A stretch of DNA of 64,000 nt from Palsa-1400 sp036501625. GTDB lineage: Bacteria > Verrucomicrobiota > Verrucomicrobiia > Limisphaerales > Palsa-1400. A model generated the notes under the pieces. It was given only the letters and a program-made list of their open reading frames with translations. It made no database searches and was not told the origin of the DNA. This document shows, piece by piece, positions 32,767-41,924 of this stretch (its first letter is position 1; each line of letters begins with the position of its first letter). The stretch spans positions 85,057-149,056 of the forward strand of contig DASXZY010000038.1 in the NCBI GenBank assembly GCA_036501625.1. Reading direction: 5' to 3'. The translations under genes were made by a program, and so were the position numbers.

Positions 32767-35001
32767 CTAAATTCTCTCCACGCGCACGCGCGCGTTGTAA
32801 TCCGGCACGCCGCCGACGGGGTCCAGCACGCCGCGCGGCAGGATGACGTTGCCTTCCGGCCAATGGATTTGCAAATTGCCGCGCGCGATGGGCGCCACAA
32901 AAACCCGGCCTTCGTAGCGGCCGCAATCGTTGACCAGGGCGATGGCGTCGTTGGCTCGCAAATTCATTTCCGCCGCGTCCTCCGGGCTGATGAAAATGGC
33001 TTCGCGCGGCGCGCCGGTGATGGGATCGACCTGGGCGTAAATGAGAGTGTTGAATTGTTTGCCGCGGCGCGTCGAGACGGTGAATTGCAAGGGCGACGGA
33101 TCGTTCGGCGGCAGGAACGGCGCGCGAAAAACGGCCCGGCCGCTGGGCGTCGGAAATTTCCAGCCCTCGCACAAATGCCGCCCGCCGTACTGGATGGCGT
33201 CGCCGGTGCGGCGCAGGTTCTGGATGCCTTCGTACATGGGGACAGCTTTGACGATTTCCTCGCGCATGGCCTGGCCGGTTTCGCAATGGAGCAGCGCGGC
33301 GCGTTCTGGAAAAACGGCGGCGGCCAGCTCGCGCAGGATTTTCCATTCGGCGCGGGCCTCGCCGACCTGGCGCGGAATTTCCGGGGTGAACGCCACGCGG
33401 CGCTCGGTCGTGGTTTCGATGCCGCCATCGTCCTGTTCATAACGCGTTTTGGCCGGGAGCAAAATGACCTCCTCCCCCGGCTCAAGGAAAAGCTGGTCTG
33501 TCAAGATGACATCCTGATGGACGCGCATGGGCACGCGGGACAGCGCGGCGGCGACGTGCGCGGGATCGGGCAGCGTCCGCAGAAAATTTCCGCCCAGGCA
33601 ATAGAGCAGGTCCAGCTTGCCCTCGCCGGCGGCCTCGACCATTTGCACCCCTTGCAGGCCGGGCCAATCGGGAATGGGAAATCCGTAAAGGGCCGCCAGG
33701 CGGGCGGCATTTTCAGTATTGACTGGCAGCCCGCCGGGAAAGGCGGTCGCGTAGGCGCCCATTTCCGCTCCGCCCTGCACGCTCGAATGGCCGCGAATCG
33801 GCATCAACCCGCACTTCTCGCGCCCGACGAATCCTTTGAGCAGGCCGAGATTGAGCACCATCGAAACCGCGTCCGCGCCGAAGACGTGCTGTGTGATGCC
33901 CATGCTCCAAATCAGCACGGCCGTTTTGGCATCGCGCATCAGGCCCGCGAATTCTTCCATGCTGGCGCGCGGCAGGCCAGACTGGCTTTCCAGCGCCGGC
34001 CAGCTCAGTTTTTCGGCGGCCGCTTTCAATTCTTCAAAACCCAGCGTGTGCTCCCGCGTGAATTCGGCATCGTGCCAGCCATTCTCCAGCATGATTTTGA
34101 TGACGCCGTAAATGAACGCGATATCCCCGCCCTGCGCGACCGGGAACCAGTAATCCATGAAATCGCTGCCGAAGAGCGCGCTGGCCGTGTTGGACGGCAC
34201 CCAATACCGTTCCAGGCCCGGCTCGCGATAGGGGTTGACAACAATAATTTTCGTGCCGAGTTTTTTGGCTTCGAGAAAATATTTGGTCGAGACCGGCTGG
34301 TCGTTGGCCGGATTGGCGCCGAAGAGAATGATCAAATCGGTTCCGATCCAATCCTTGTAATCGCACGTGCTGGCTCCGACGCCGAGGGCGTGTTTCATCG
34401 CGCCGGTGGAGGGGGAATGGCACAGGCGGGCGGCGTTATCGACATTGTTGGTGCCGAGAAAACGCGCCGCTTTTTGGGCCATGTAATAGACCTCGTTGGT
34501 GATGCCGCGCGAGGTCAGAAAGAACGCGATTCGGCGCGGATCGCTGGAGCGGATGCGGCGCGCGATGCGGCCAAGCGCGTCATCCCAGGAGATGCGCCGG
34601 AATCCCCTTTCGCCGCGACGACGCGCGAAGGGATAGGGAAGCCGGCCCAGTTCGCGCAATTGGGCATTGTCCATTTTGGACAGAGTAGGAACATCTTCGA
34701 GCAGACGGGGGTCCAAAGCGGGCATGGTATTGAGCCGCAGCAAATTCAGCCGCGTCATGCAGAGATGGATGCCGTCAATGGTCCAATCGTGAAAACCGGC
34801 CACGCCCAGCGCGCAGCCGTCGCAAACGCCCTGGCTCATGACCTTCCAGGCGTAGGAAAGATTATCCCGGTTTTTCCAGGCCACGGCCGCCATGTCCCGA
34901 AAATGCTTCGGCTTGGCCTGGCCCAATCCGAAAGGCACAACCGACTTGAGGCGGGTCTTCCAGTTCTTCTCGATTCTGCAAGAACCGCTCATGGAGATCA
35001 C
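32767..35001 (-). CDS. FdhF/YdeP-type molybdopterin oxidoreductase
   Basis: A 741-744-aa oxidoreductase of the formate dehydrogenase superfamily. The amino-terminal region has CDGCALGVAGFHDWTIDGIH, the YdeP-type cluster and cofactor signature. The molybdenum ligand position in RLCHSPSTGA is Cys, not selenocysteine. The remaining domains bind bis-MGD (CLGGNFLRTLPDP, VDPITGAPREAIF). YdeP in E. coli has no demonstrated formate activity, so the substrate is uncertain. The start could be the GTG at 35001, which overlaps the previous stop, or the ATG at 34992. It is transcribed with a beta-hydroxyacid dehydrogenase upstream and fdhD downstream. Confidence 0.9.
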   Translation of the reverse strand: MISMSGSCRIEKNWKTRLKSVVPFGLGQAKPKHFRDMAAVAWKNRDNLSYAWKVMSQGVCDGCALGVAGFHDWTIDGIHLCMTRLNLLRLNTMPALDPRLLEDVPTLSKMDNAQLRELGRLPYPFARRRGERGFRRISWDDALGRIARRIRSSDPRRIAFFLTSRGITNEVYYMAQKAARFLGTNNVDNAARLCHSPSTGAMKHALGVGASTCDYKDWIGTDLIILFGANPANDQPVSTKYFLEAKKLGTKIIVVNPYREPGLERYWVPSNTASALFGSDFMDYWFPVAQGGDIAFIYGVIKIMLENGWHDAEFTREHTLGFEELKAAAEKLSWPALESQSGLPRASMEEFAGLMRDAKTAVLIWSMGITQHVFGADAVSMVLNLGLLKGFVGREKCGLMPIRGHSSVQGGAEMGAYATAFPGGLPVNTENAARLAALYGFPIPDWPGLQGVQMVEAAGEGKLDLLYCLGGNFLRTLPDPAHVAAALSRVPMRVHQDVILTDQLFLEPGEEVILLPAKTRYEQDDGGIETTTERRVAFTPEIPRQVGEARAEWKILRELAAAVFPERAALLHCETGQAMREEIVKAVPMYEGIQNLRRTGDAIQYGGRHLCEGWKFPTPSGRAVFRAPFLPPNDPSPLQFTVSTRRGKQFNTLIYAQVDPITGAPREAIFISPEDAAEMNLRANDAIALVNDCGRYEGRVFVAPIARGNLQIHWPEGNVILPRGVLDPVGGVPDYNARVRVERI

Positions 35002-35876
35002 TTGTGCGGATGACGCCCTTTGAACGTCAGCTCGGCGATGCCAGATTTATCCAGTTCGCCCAAGCCCTCGGCGACCATCTTGTCGAATTGCTTTTTGGCG
35101 GCGGCGGCCAGCGGCAAGGCGAGCTTGTGTTCCCTGGCCAGGCGCAGGGCGATGCCGGAATCCTTGGCCGCGTGCGCGGCGGAAAAAAAGCAGGAATGAT
35201 CGCGGTTTTGCATGTCTTCGCCATCGGTTTGCAGGACGCGCGAATTGGCGCCGGTTTGGGAAAAAACTTCGCGCAACAGGGCCAGGTCCAGCCCCAAGGC
35301 GGCGCCCAAGCCCAGGCCCTCGGCCAGCCCGGCCGTGTTGATGTTCATCACCATGTTGACCAGCGCCTTGACTTGGGCCGCTTTGCCAGCCGGGCCAACG
35401 TAGCGCATTGAGGAGGACAGCTTTTCCAGGATCGGCTTTGCGTGCTCGAAGGCCGCCTCGGTTCCGCCGCACATGAGATAAAGGCTGCCTTGCCGGGCCT
35501 GCGTAATGCTTGACGCCATGCAGGCCTCCAGCGATTCCGCGCCTTTTTTCTTCGCCTTTTCCTCGACCCAGGCGTGAACCGCCGGCGAGATCGTGGCGCA
35601 ATTGATGAACAGCTTGCCGCGGCTGGCCGTGAGCAGGCCGCCGTTGAAAATGGTTTTCATCGCCTTGTCATCAGTCACGACCGTGATGATGGCGTCCGAA
35701 AGCTCGGTCACGCGCTTCAGTTCGGTCACTGCTTCGGCGCCCAACTCCTGCGCCAGCGCCTGCGCGGTTTCGTGGCGGAGATCATAAACGGCGGCGATGG
35801 TGAAGCCTTCGTCTTTCAAGCGGCGGGCCATGTTGGCGCCCATGCGGCCGACTCCGACAAATCCGATGTTTCTCAT
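34998..35876 (-). CDS. NAD(P)-dependent beta-hydroxyacid dehydrogenase
   Basis: A 292-aa enzyme of the 3-hydroxyisobutyrate/tartronate semialdehyde reductase family. The dinucleotide-binding loop is GFVGVGRMGANMARRL, the substrate motif is LEACMASSITQARQGSLYL and the catalytic lysine lies in KAAQVKALVNMVMN. The ATG at 35876 (MRNIGFVG) is preferred to the longer frame. It overlaps the oxidoreductase gene downstream by up to 4 nt, so a shared operon is likely, but which hydroxyacid is used is not determined. Confidence 0.9.
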   Translation of the reverse strand: MRNIGFVGVGRMGANMARRLKDEGFTIAAVYDLRHETAQALAQELGAEAVTELKRVTELSDAIITVVTDDKAMKTIFNGGLLTASRGKLFINCATISPAVHAWVEEKAKKKGAESLEACMASSITQARQGSLYLMCGGTEAAFEHAKPILEKLSSSMRYVGPAGKAAQVKALVNMVMNINTAGLAEGLGLGAALGLDLALLREVFSQTGANSRVLQTDGEDMQNRDHSCFFSAAHAAKDSGIALRLAREHKLALPLAAAAKKQFDKMVAEGLGELDKSGIAELTFKGRHPHK

Positions 35877-35951
35877 GCTGTGAATTTTGATGGCCCGCCG
35901 GGGAAAAGCAAACCAAAGATTTGAGGCCATTCCTCAGTCAACCAAAGAGAG

Positions 35952-36787
35952 TCAATTGCCGTCGAACTCCCAGTTTATGTCCGGGCGTTTGGGATCGATG
36001 ATTTTCCCAGCGGAAACACCGGCGGCGCGACTGTATTTGAAATAAGAAACGTGCCCGTCGCCAAAGACAATGTTGCCCTCCTAAATTATGCCGCCCTGAG
36101 AACCGATTGCACCAGTTGTAAGTGCTGCTGAGGTCGTCAGGGCTTGTGCCATAATAAGGCGTCTCGCTGGCATGAACCCTTTGCTCCGAGAAGACGACGA
36201 ACGCGGAGGGGTGCGCCGCTTGCGTAATTTTAAAGGGCGTTTCCGGGACATTGGCGGGCGCGGGAAGATTAAAGTTGATCCGCTGGTTCATGCCGTAATT
36301 GAACGTTGGCCCCGGGCCGGACCCGGGTTCAATGCCCGTCAGTGAATTTGGGTCCGGCGGCACGGTGGCGATCGCGGCGGCAGTCGGGCAAATGTAAATC
36401 GACCGCAACTTCGTGAAGACATTATTGCTGAAGTTGTTGGCCCCATACATCCAGAGCGGAACTTGCCCCCACGCAGGGCGGCAGGGCATTGAACCAATCG
36501 GAGAGCCCAATCGCCGGAGCGCCGGTCGCATCGGTGTACATCTCGTTCCAGGTGGGATTGTTATCCGGTGTTGAGACATAATTCAAATCGCGCGACGCCG
36601 GATAGAATTCTCGATTCTCATCCGCGTACATCGTCATGGCCAATCCCCATTGCTTTTGATTGGAAGAGCACGAAGTTTCGTCCGCCTGAGCCTTTGCCTT
36701 CGACAAGGACGGCAACAGCATGGATGCCAGAATGGCGATAATGGCGACAACCATCAGCAGCTCAATTAGAGTAAACCCCTTTTTCAT
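35952..36787 (-). pseudogene. Pseudopilin disrupted by two single-base shifts
   Basis: The frame opens MKKGFTLIELLMVV (prepilin signal, Glu at +5) and continues to about residue 103. At about 36478 an extra base in the run CCGCCC shifts it, and the reading resumes in another frame as AWGQVPLWMYGANN, matching LPAYVHSQPLYWYA of the intact paralogue at 19749. Near 36081 a second extra base in GGAGGGC must be removed to reach NIVFGDGH, an H-X9-DG tail, then INWEFDGN and a stop at 35954. All domains are present, so the break is recent, real or a sequencing artefact. Confidence 0.78.
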
Positions 36788-36950
36788 CTTCCTTCAGAGC
36801 TTGCGATGGCGTGAGTCAAAGGAAACTCACAATTTGTAAAATTCGCGAAACGTCCGTGTTGCCATGATCAGAAAATATTTTACGGGACGCCCAAAGAATC
36901 CGTCATTTTAGGTTGTGCCCCGCCAGCAGAGCGCCAGAATTGTTCCCAGT

Positions 36951-37802
36951 ATGTCTGCCTTTCGGTTTTGTTGCGCCGCGCTCTGGATTTGCCTCCTGCC
37001 CGCGATGTCCAATGGCTCCGTCCGCGCGGCTGACACCAACGGCCCCACCATCCACCTTCGTTACGGCGCCAAAACGGAAGGCTCCAACACTGTCGCGGAG
37101 TTCATGTACTTTGTGCCGCTGATCTCCATTGAACCGGTGGCCAGCCTCGCCAGCGCGGACAGCACCCAGTGCGTCCGCATTCTTTCCGCCAAACGCCGCT
37201 TCTCCAAGCGTTCGTTTGAGGTCACTTGCGAAATCGCGATCAGCGGGGCGGGCTGGCAGCGAAGCGCCTTTGACCTCGATTCATTCGCCAAACGGCATGA
37301 AAAGCAATTGCAAAATGGCGATTCACTTCGCCAGCTTAAATCCATCGATGTCCAGGGCGCGGGCGCCGTCACGGTGGAAGTGGAAGGCGCCGTGAGCAAT
37401 GGCACGCGGACGGTCAATGAAGTGCGTTTGCGTTTCAATGCCCACGGCCATTCCAGCCCCGTTTCAATCGACCTGTGCGATTTGCGCCGGATCGATGGAA
37501 AAACCGAGACCGACAATGAACTCCTGGCGCGCGTCAACACGCTGACATTCCGCCGCAAACCCGGGCCGCCGAAAATGGAAGTCGGCGTCGCCTCCGTGCA
37601 GCGCAAAGACGCGGGCAACGGCGCATGGGAGAGGTTCAAGGGCCGCCTGGCTGGAGTCGCTGTCAACATGCTCATCGATCCGCTGACGGTCGAGGCCGCC
37701 GGGCATGAAGCGATGCTGGATTTCGGGCAGGCGTTGGTGGACGGCTCGCCATCGTTCACGTTTCCGCGCGCGCGGAATTTGCTGGCCGCGCCGGCGCCTT
37801 GA
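36951..37802 (+). CDS. Exported protein of unknown function
   Basis: A 283-aa protein with signal peptide about 1-27 (LWICLLPAMSNGSVRAA). The mature part is beta-rich: IHLRYGAKTEG, PLISIEPVASLAS, VTVEVEGAVSNGTR and RIDGKTETDNELLAR. There are no metal or catalytic motifs I recognise. It ends with FDSFPR-like TFPRARNLL. It is divergent from the disrupted pseudopilin and convergent with a HEAT-repeat gene (7-nt gap). The ATG at 36951 replaces a GTG at 36915. Confidence 0.7.
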   Translation: MSAFRFCCAALWICLLPAMSNGSVRAADTNGPTIHLRYGAKTEGSNTVAEFMYFVPLISIEPVASLASADSTQCVRILSAKRRFSKRSFEVTCEIAISGAGWQRSAFDLDSFAKRHEKQLQNGDSLRQLKSIDVQGAGAVTVEVEGAVSNGTRTVNEVRLRFNAHGHSSPVSIDLCDLRRIDGKTETDNELLARVNTLTFRRKPGPPKMEVGVASVQRKDAGNGAWERFKGRLAGVAVNMLIDPLTVEAAGHEAMLDFGQALVDGSPSFTFPRARNLLAAPAP

Positions 37803-37809
37803 GCCGCTT

Positions 37810-40269
37810 TTACTTTCGGCTGGCCCGCTTGGCGGCCGTGGCCGGGCTGAGACTGGCTCGCAGGCCCGCCAGCGGTTTCCCATCCGGTTCGCAGAATCGG
37901 ATGCAGAATCCCCAGCCGGCCTGGAATTGCGTCACTTTAACCAGCAGGCTATTCCACCCCCGGTTGAGCGTGACATCGAATTTGTCCTCTCCCGGCTGGC
38001 AGGCGCGGGCGATGTTATGGGAGTGGACCAGGCGGTCATTGAGCCAGACCTTGATGCCGTCGTCGCTGCCCAATTCCAGGCGGACGTTTTGCTTCGCGGG
38101 CGAATTGACCCACGTGCGAGCGTAAGCCACGCGCTGGTTGCCGCCGAGGGCGCTCAGGAAATCCATTTTCCAGGATTCGGATGCATCCTTGCTGACGGGC
38201 ATCTTCTTCCATTTAACGGAGGCCTCGTCCGCGGATTCCGGCGCGAAGGAGATGTCAAACAATTGCGAGTAATTTTTGCCCTCCTGCTCATACGGGCCGG
38301 CCATCTGCCAGACCGTGATATAACCGGTGTTTTGCCAGATTTTTTTCTGGATTTCCTGAGCGGAAGCCTTCGTGGCCGGATCGGTTGTGGTGGCCGCCAC
38401 TTTATCCAGGGCCAGGCCCGCTTCTTTGGGATCGGACCCGGCCAGAAGCCCGGCGATTTGAATGACCGATTGCGCCGCCTCGTTCTTGACGGCAGGATCT
38501 TCGAGCATGGCCGAGGCCAGATTCAGGGCCTCGCTTTTCCCGACCGCGCCAAGGCCGGAGAGAACCAGCCGCTTTTCGGGCGTGTCCAGCGGCTTGTCAA
38601 GAATTGTCTTGAGCGCGTCCAATTTTTGATCGGCGGACAATTTGCCGCCTTCATCCTGCGAGATCAACTGCACGCAGCCGCGCACGGCCAGCAGCCGCAT
38701 TTTTTCGTCGGCGCTGCCGGTGGCGGCTTTGACCAAATCCGGCAGCATCTCCGGATCGCTGGTGTCGCACAAAGCGCGCAAAGCCGCGTCGCGCACGCGG
38801 GCGTCGGGATCCGCCAGCGAGGCGCGCAAGGCATCGCGCATGGGCGCCTGGGCCAAACCCGAACAGACCGGCAGCAGAGCAAGCCGGGCTTCGACGGGGC
38901 CGGTTTGGACCGCGCTGACCAAAGCCGGCACCTCGCAATGGCCGGTTTGAGATTGAATGCGCTGGCAGGCGGAACTGAGCGCGCCGGCCGCCTCGGAGCG
39001 GGCATCATCAGAGGTTGCCTGCACGGCTAATTGCACCAGAGCCGGCAATTGTTGCGGGCCGGACAGCAGCGCCAGCGCCTGCAACGAACTGGCTCGCATC
39101 GAATCATCCTGGCTGCGCGCCCATTCCAGCAAACGCGGCGCGGCGGAAGCGTCGCCGCGGTCGCCCAGCGCGCGAATCAATTCTGTCTTGACGTCCGGCG
39201 ACGCGGACGCAAAGCCATCCAGCAACGCCGCAGTGACCTTATTGCCCCGCAAATTGAGCAGGGCCGCGCGGGTGGCCAGTTTTTCCGCGCCCGGCGCCGA
39301 AACGGCGTGTTGCGCCAGCGGAAGCGCCACCGAGCCATCGCCCAAATCACCCAGCGCGTTGATAGCCTCCATGCGAACGTCCGCGTCGGGACTGTCAATC
39401 ATCCGCGCGACGGCGGGCAAGGCGGATGAGTCCGCGCGGCGGCGGAGGCATTCCAGCAGCGCGATCTGCGCGGGCGCATCGGTCTTGGGCAGCAAATCGG
39501 CCAGCGCCTTGGTGGCGGCTGGGCCTTTCATGAGGAGGGCCGCCTGCAACGCGGCGCCCTGGGCCGCGCCATCGCGCCCGGCGATGGCCTCAGCCATGAG
39601 CGAAACGCCGCGTTTGCCGGACGCGCGAAGGACGCCGTAATAAGCGGCCTGCCGCGTGCCTTCGTCCTTCCCTGCATCGTAAAGGCGCTGGAAAACTTTC
39701 AACGCGGCGCTGTCTTTGTTCTCCGTCAATAATTGATTGGCGCATTCCAGCAGGGCATCGATTTCCGCCTGATGCTCCGCGCCGGTCCCGGCATCGCTCC
39801 ACGCGCCCAGCAAAGCCTTGAGCGCGCGCGGGCCGCCGATGTGCCCCAGGCCCATCGCAGCCGCGCACGAGAGGTTCGTATCGGCGCTCGCAAGGAATTT
39901 GTCCAAGGCGGGCACGGCGGCCGGGTCTTTGCGCACGGCCAGGGAATTGACGATGCCGATCTGGTTGGAGCCGGATGTTTTGTCCAGCGCCCGCAAAAGG
40001 GCCATTTCGGCATCCGGCCCGGACATCGATTCCAGCACGTAACGCGCGGAGTGGGAAAGCTGTTCATCCGCCAGCAATGGCGCCAGCGCCGGCACGCAGC
40101 GGGCCGTGCCGATTTGTTTGAGCCGCGCGCACGCGGCCTCTTTTTCCGCCGGCGAGTGATCGGATTGCAGGATGGTGATTTCCTGGTCTTCCGTGCCGGC
40201 GTCGGCGCCGCGCGCGGGGCAAAACGGGAGCGCGAGAGCGCACACGGCAAAAAGAAATACTCGTTTCAT
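37810..40269 (-). CDS. Exported HEAT-repeat protein with carboxy-terminal beta domain
   Basis: An 819-aa exported protein. Signal peptide about 1-22 (RVFLFAVCALALPFCPARG). From residue 30 to 650 it consists of roughly fifteen helical HEAT repeats (AVPALDKFLASADTNLSCAA; DADVRMEAINALGDL; DARVRDAALRALCDT). The last 160 residues form a beta-sandwich-like domain (WQMAGPYEQEGKNYSQLF; LELGSDDGIKVWLND; NRGWNSLLVKVTQF) of the type found at the ends of large Verrucomicrobiota/Planctomycetes exported proteins, perhaps carbohydrate binding. It is a scaffold candidate; no catalytic residues. Antisense frames here are artefacts of its codon usage. Confidence 0.83.
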   Translation of the reverse strand: MKRVFLFAVCALALPFCPARGADAGTEDQEITILQSDHSPAEKEAACARLKQIGTARCVPALAPLLADEQLSHSARYVLESMSGPDAEMALLRALDKTSGSNQIGIVNSLAVRKDPAAVPALDKFLASADTNLSCAAAMGLGHIGGPRALKALLGAWSDAGTGAEHQAEIDALLECANQLLTENKDSAALKVFQRLYDAGKDEGTRQAAYYGVLRASGKRGVSLMAEAIAGRDGAAQGAALQAALLMKGPAATKALADLLPKTDAPAQIALLECLRRRADSSALPAVARMIDSPDADVRMEAINALGDLGDGSVALPLAQHAVSAPGAEKLATRAALLNLRGNKVTAALLDGFASASPDVKTELIRALGDRGDASAAPRLLEWARSQDDSMRASSLQALALLSGPQQLPALVQLAVQATSDDARSEAAGALSSACQRIQSQTGHCEVPALVSAVQTGPVEARLALLPVCSGLAQAPMRDALRASLADPDARVRDAALRALCDTSDPEMLPDLVKAATGSADEKMRLLAVRGCVQLISQDEGGKLSADQKLDALKTILDKPLDTPEKRLVLSGLGAVGKSEALNLASAMLEDPAVKNEAAQSVIQIAGLLAGSDPKEAGLALDKVAATTTDPATKASAQEIQKKIWQNTGYITVWQMAGPYEQEGKNYSQLFDISFAPESADEASVKWKKMPVSKDASESWKMDFLSALGGNQRVAYARTWVNSPAKQNVRLELGSDDGIKVWLNDRLVHSHNIARACQPGEDKFDVTLNRGWNSLLVKVTQFQAGWGFCIRFCEPDGKPLAGLRASLSPATAAKRASRK

Positions 40270-40399
40270 AATCACCGGCGACGACCAACTTTCTTTCGAG
40301 TGCTCATGGCTAGAGAATCAGATTATAGGCTTACGCCCAAACAGTCGCGCCCGTCAAGGGGCAACGAAAAAGTTTTGCCGTTAAGATTAGGATTGCGGC

Positions 40400-40428
40400 T
40401 TGACATACATAGCGATGCCATGTATTCT
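40400..40428 (+). promoter_or_regulatory. Sigma-70-like promoter with embedded dyad
   Basis: TTGACA at 40400-40405 and TATTCT at 40423-40428 are separated by 17 bp, ahead of the ATG at 40439, which leaves a very short leader. Inside the spacer ATACAT (40405-40410) and ATGTAT (40420-40425) form a dyad around 9 bp. That dyad resembles an operator, and permease-prefix proteins are often paired with PadR regulators, whose sites contain ATGT/ACAT halves. No PadR gene is seen here. Confidence 0.5.
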
Positions 40429-40438
40429 CCCTTTCCAT

Positions 40439-41287
40439 ATGAATAACATGGACCAAGCCATCGCGAATTGGCGCCGGCAAATGACCGCCGCCGGCGTCAG
40501 CAACCCCCAACAATTGGACGAATTGGAAAGCCACTTGCGCCAGGAAGTCAGCGCCCTCGTTTCGACTGGGATGCCTGAAGCTGAGGCCGTTCCACTCGCC
40601 CTTTCGCGCCTTGGGCAGCCCGCCCCGCTGCGCGCGGAATTCGATAAGGTGAACGGCGGGACATGCTGGCCCGTGAAAATCGGCGCCGGGCTTTGGGTGG
40701 TTTTGGCGCTGGCGATGGTGGCGTTCGTGGCATTTTTCAAAACGTGGGAACTGCTCTTGAGTGCGCACGTGTTTTGCGTCACCACGGGATACTTCGCCGC
40801 GTTCGCTTCCGGAGGGTTCGGGGCTTGTTACGTCGTATGCCGTTTTTTCCGGGCCTTGCCGGCCTTCCGGCAAAATTCCCTGGTCTCGGCTGGCGTTTTG
40901 TTCGCGTGGATCGCCGCCGGGTTGGTCGTGGCGGCCTTCGCACTGGGGATGATTTGGAGCCATCAACACCTTGGAACATATATGCAGGGAGATTCACGTG
41001 AATTTGGCGCGCTGTCCGTGATTCTATGTTTTCTGGTCTTGGCCGCGATGCGGCTCCGCGTCCGCGTGAGCGAACGCGCCGCGATGTTGTGGTGCATTGG
41101 AGGCAGCGCCTTGGCCAGCTTGGCGTGGTTCGGCCCCTTTCTGTTTTCCATTGGCAGCCAAACCACGCATCCCGCAAGAATTCCTGGTTATCTGCCCGCC
41201 GCGCTTTCCATTTTCGTCGGAATTCACCTCGTGCTCTTAATCATAGGCATCGCGCCCGTCCCGCCGCCCCCGTCCGAGGCGCAATAA
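40439..41287 (+). CDS. Membrane protein with permease prefix domain
   Basis: A 282-aa protein. Residues 1-65 (IANWRRQMTAAGVSNPQQ, LDELESHLRQEVSALV, LALSRLGQPAPLRAEF) match the cytoplasmic helical prefix domain that precedes permease-like proteins and is often linked to PadR regulators. About six membrane helices follow (KIGAGLWVVLALAMVAFVAF; VLFAWIAAGLVVAAFALGMI; FVGIHLVLLIIGIAPVPP). The FtsX-type permease body is absent, so it is a short form. The start at 40439 is supported by the strong promoter. It is followed by an intrinsic terminator. Confidence 0.75.
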   Translation: MNNMDQAIANWRRQMTAAGVSNPQQLDELESHLRQEVSALVSTGMPEAEAVPLALSRLGQPAPLRAEFDKVNGGTCWPVKIGAGLWVVLALAMVAFVAFFKTWELLLSAHVFCVTTGYFAAFASGGFGACYVVCRFFRALPAFRQNSLVSAGVLFAWIAAGLVVAAFALGMIWSHQHLGTYMQGDSREFGALSVILCFLVLAAMRLRVRVSERAAMLWCIGGSALASLAWFGPFLFSIGSQTTHPARIPGYLPAALSIFVGIHLVLLIIGIAPVPPPPSEAQ

Positions 41288-41314
41288 AAAACCGCGCAGC
41301 CGGGGAATTGGAAG

Positions 41315-41352
41315 AATTGGCCGCAATAAGACCTTTTGCGGCCAATTTTTTC
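41315..41352 (+). terminator. Intrinsic terminator
   Basis: AATTGGCCGCAA (41315-41326) and TTGCGGCCAATT (41336-41347) pair perfectly over 12 bp around a 9-nt loop (TAAGACCTT), followed by a run of seven T. It lies 28 nt after the membrane protein stop. Because of it, an upstream start for the acetyltransferase inside this structure is rejected. Confidence 0.85.
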
Positions 41353-41401
41353 CGGGCCAAAATTGACAACGCCCTCTCAACGCGGCACTTTGGCGCATCA
41401 C

Positions 41402-41908
41402 ATGGTTTCGCCGAAATTTGAAATTTGCCGCGTGGGTGCGGAAAGGATATTTGACCTGCGGCATCGCATCTTGCGCGCCGGCTTGCCGCCGGAAAGCGCC
41501 CGGTTTGACGGCGACGGCGACGAGGCCACGTTGCATTTGGCGGCCTTTGCGGTCGATGCAGCGGGCCGCTCTGTGGGTCAACCGGCAGCCTGCCTGAGCA
41601 TGATGCTCAATACGTTCCAGTCCGAGCCGGCTTGGCAGCTTCGCGGCATGGCGGTGGATGATCCGCATCAAAACCGCGGTTTGGGAGGGGTCTTGCTGGC
41701 GCGCGGGGAGGAAATCGTGACCGCCGCCGGCAAAGCGGGCTTAATCTGGTGCAACGCCCGCGTGCCGGCCGCGCGGTTCTATCAAAAACAGGGATGGGCC
41801 ATTGTCTCGGAGCCGTTCGAGGTCCCAACTGCGGGACCGCATGTCAAAATGAGCAAGAGACTAAATCTCGCATTTCAGCGCGAAAGCGTTGAAAAACCTC
41901 GCGGCTAG
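41402..41908 (+). CDS. GNAT family N-acetyltransferase
   Basis: A 168-aa acetyl-CoA-dependent transferase. RGMAVDDPHQNRGLGGVLLA is the acetyl-CoA-binding motif A (R/Q-x-x-G-x-G/A is QNRGLGG), and CNARVPAARFYQKQGWAIVS is motif B. The first 40 residues (RHRILRAGLPPESA) resemble the YitI/ElaA-like entry region. The ATG at 41402 was chosen because the longer frame begins in the terminator. The substrate is not determinable. The next gene begins 17 nt later. Confidence 0.86.
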   Translation: MVSPKFEICRVGAERIFDLRHRILRAGLPPESARFDGDGDEATLHLAAFAVDAAGRSVGQPAACLSMMLNTFQSEPAWQLRGMAVDDPHQNRGLGGVLLARGEEIVTAAGKAGLIWCNARVPAARFYQKQGWAIVSEPFEVPTAGPHVKMSKRLNLAFQRESVEKPRG

Positions 41909-41924
41909 AGTAAATTTGATTTCA

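Noticed and set aside
32548..35013. Plus-strand ORF of 821 codons opposite the oxidoreductase and fdhD
   Set aside because: It is an antisense shadow of conserved genes and lacks recognisable motifs.
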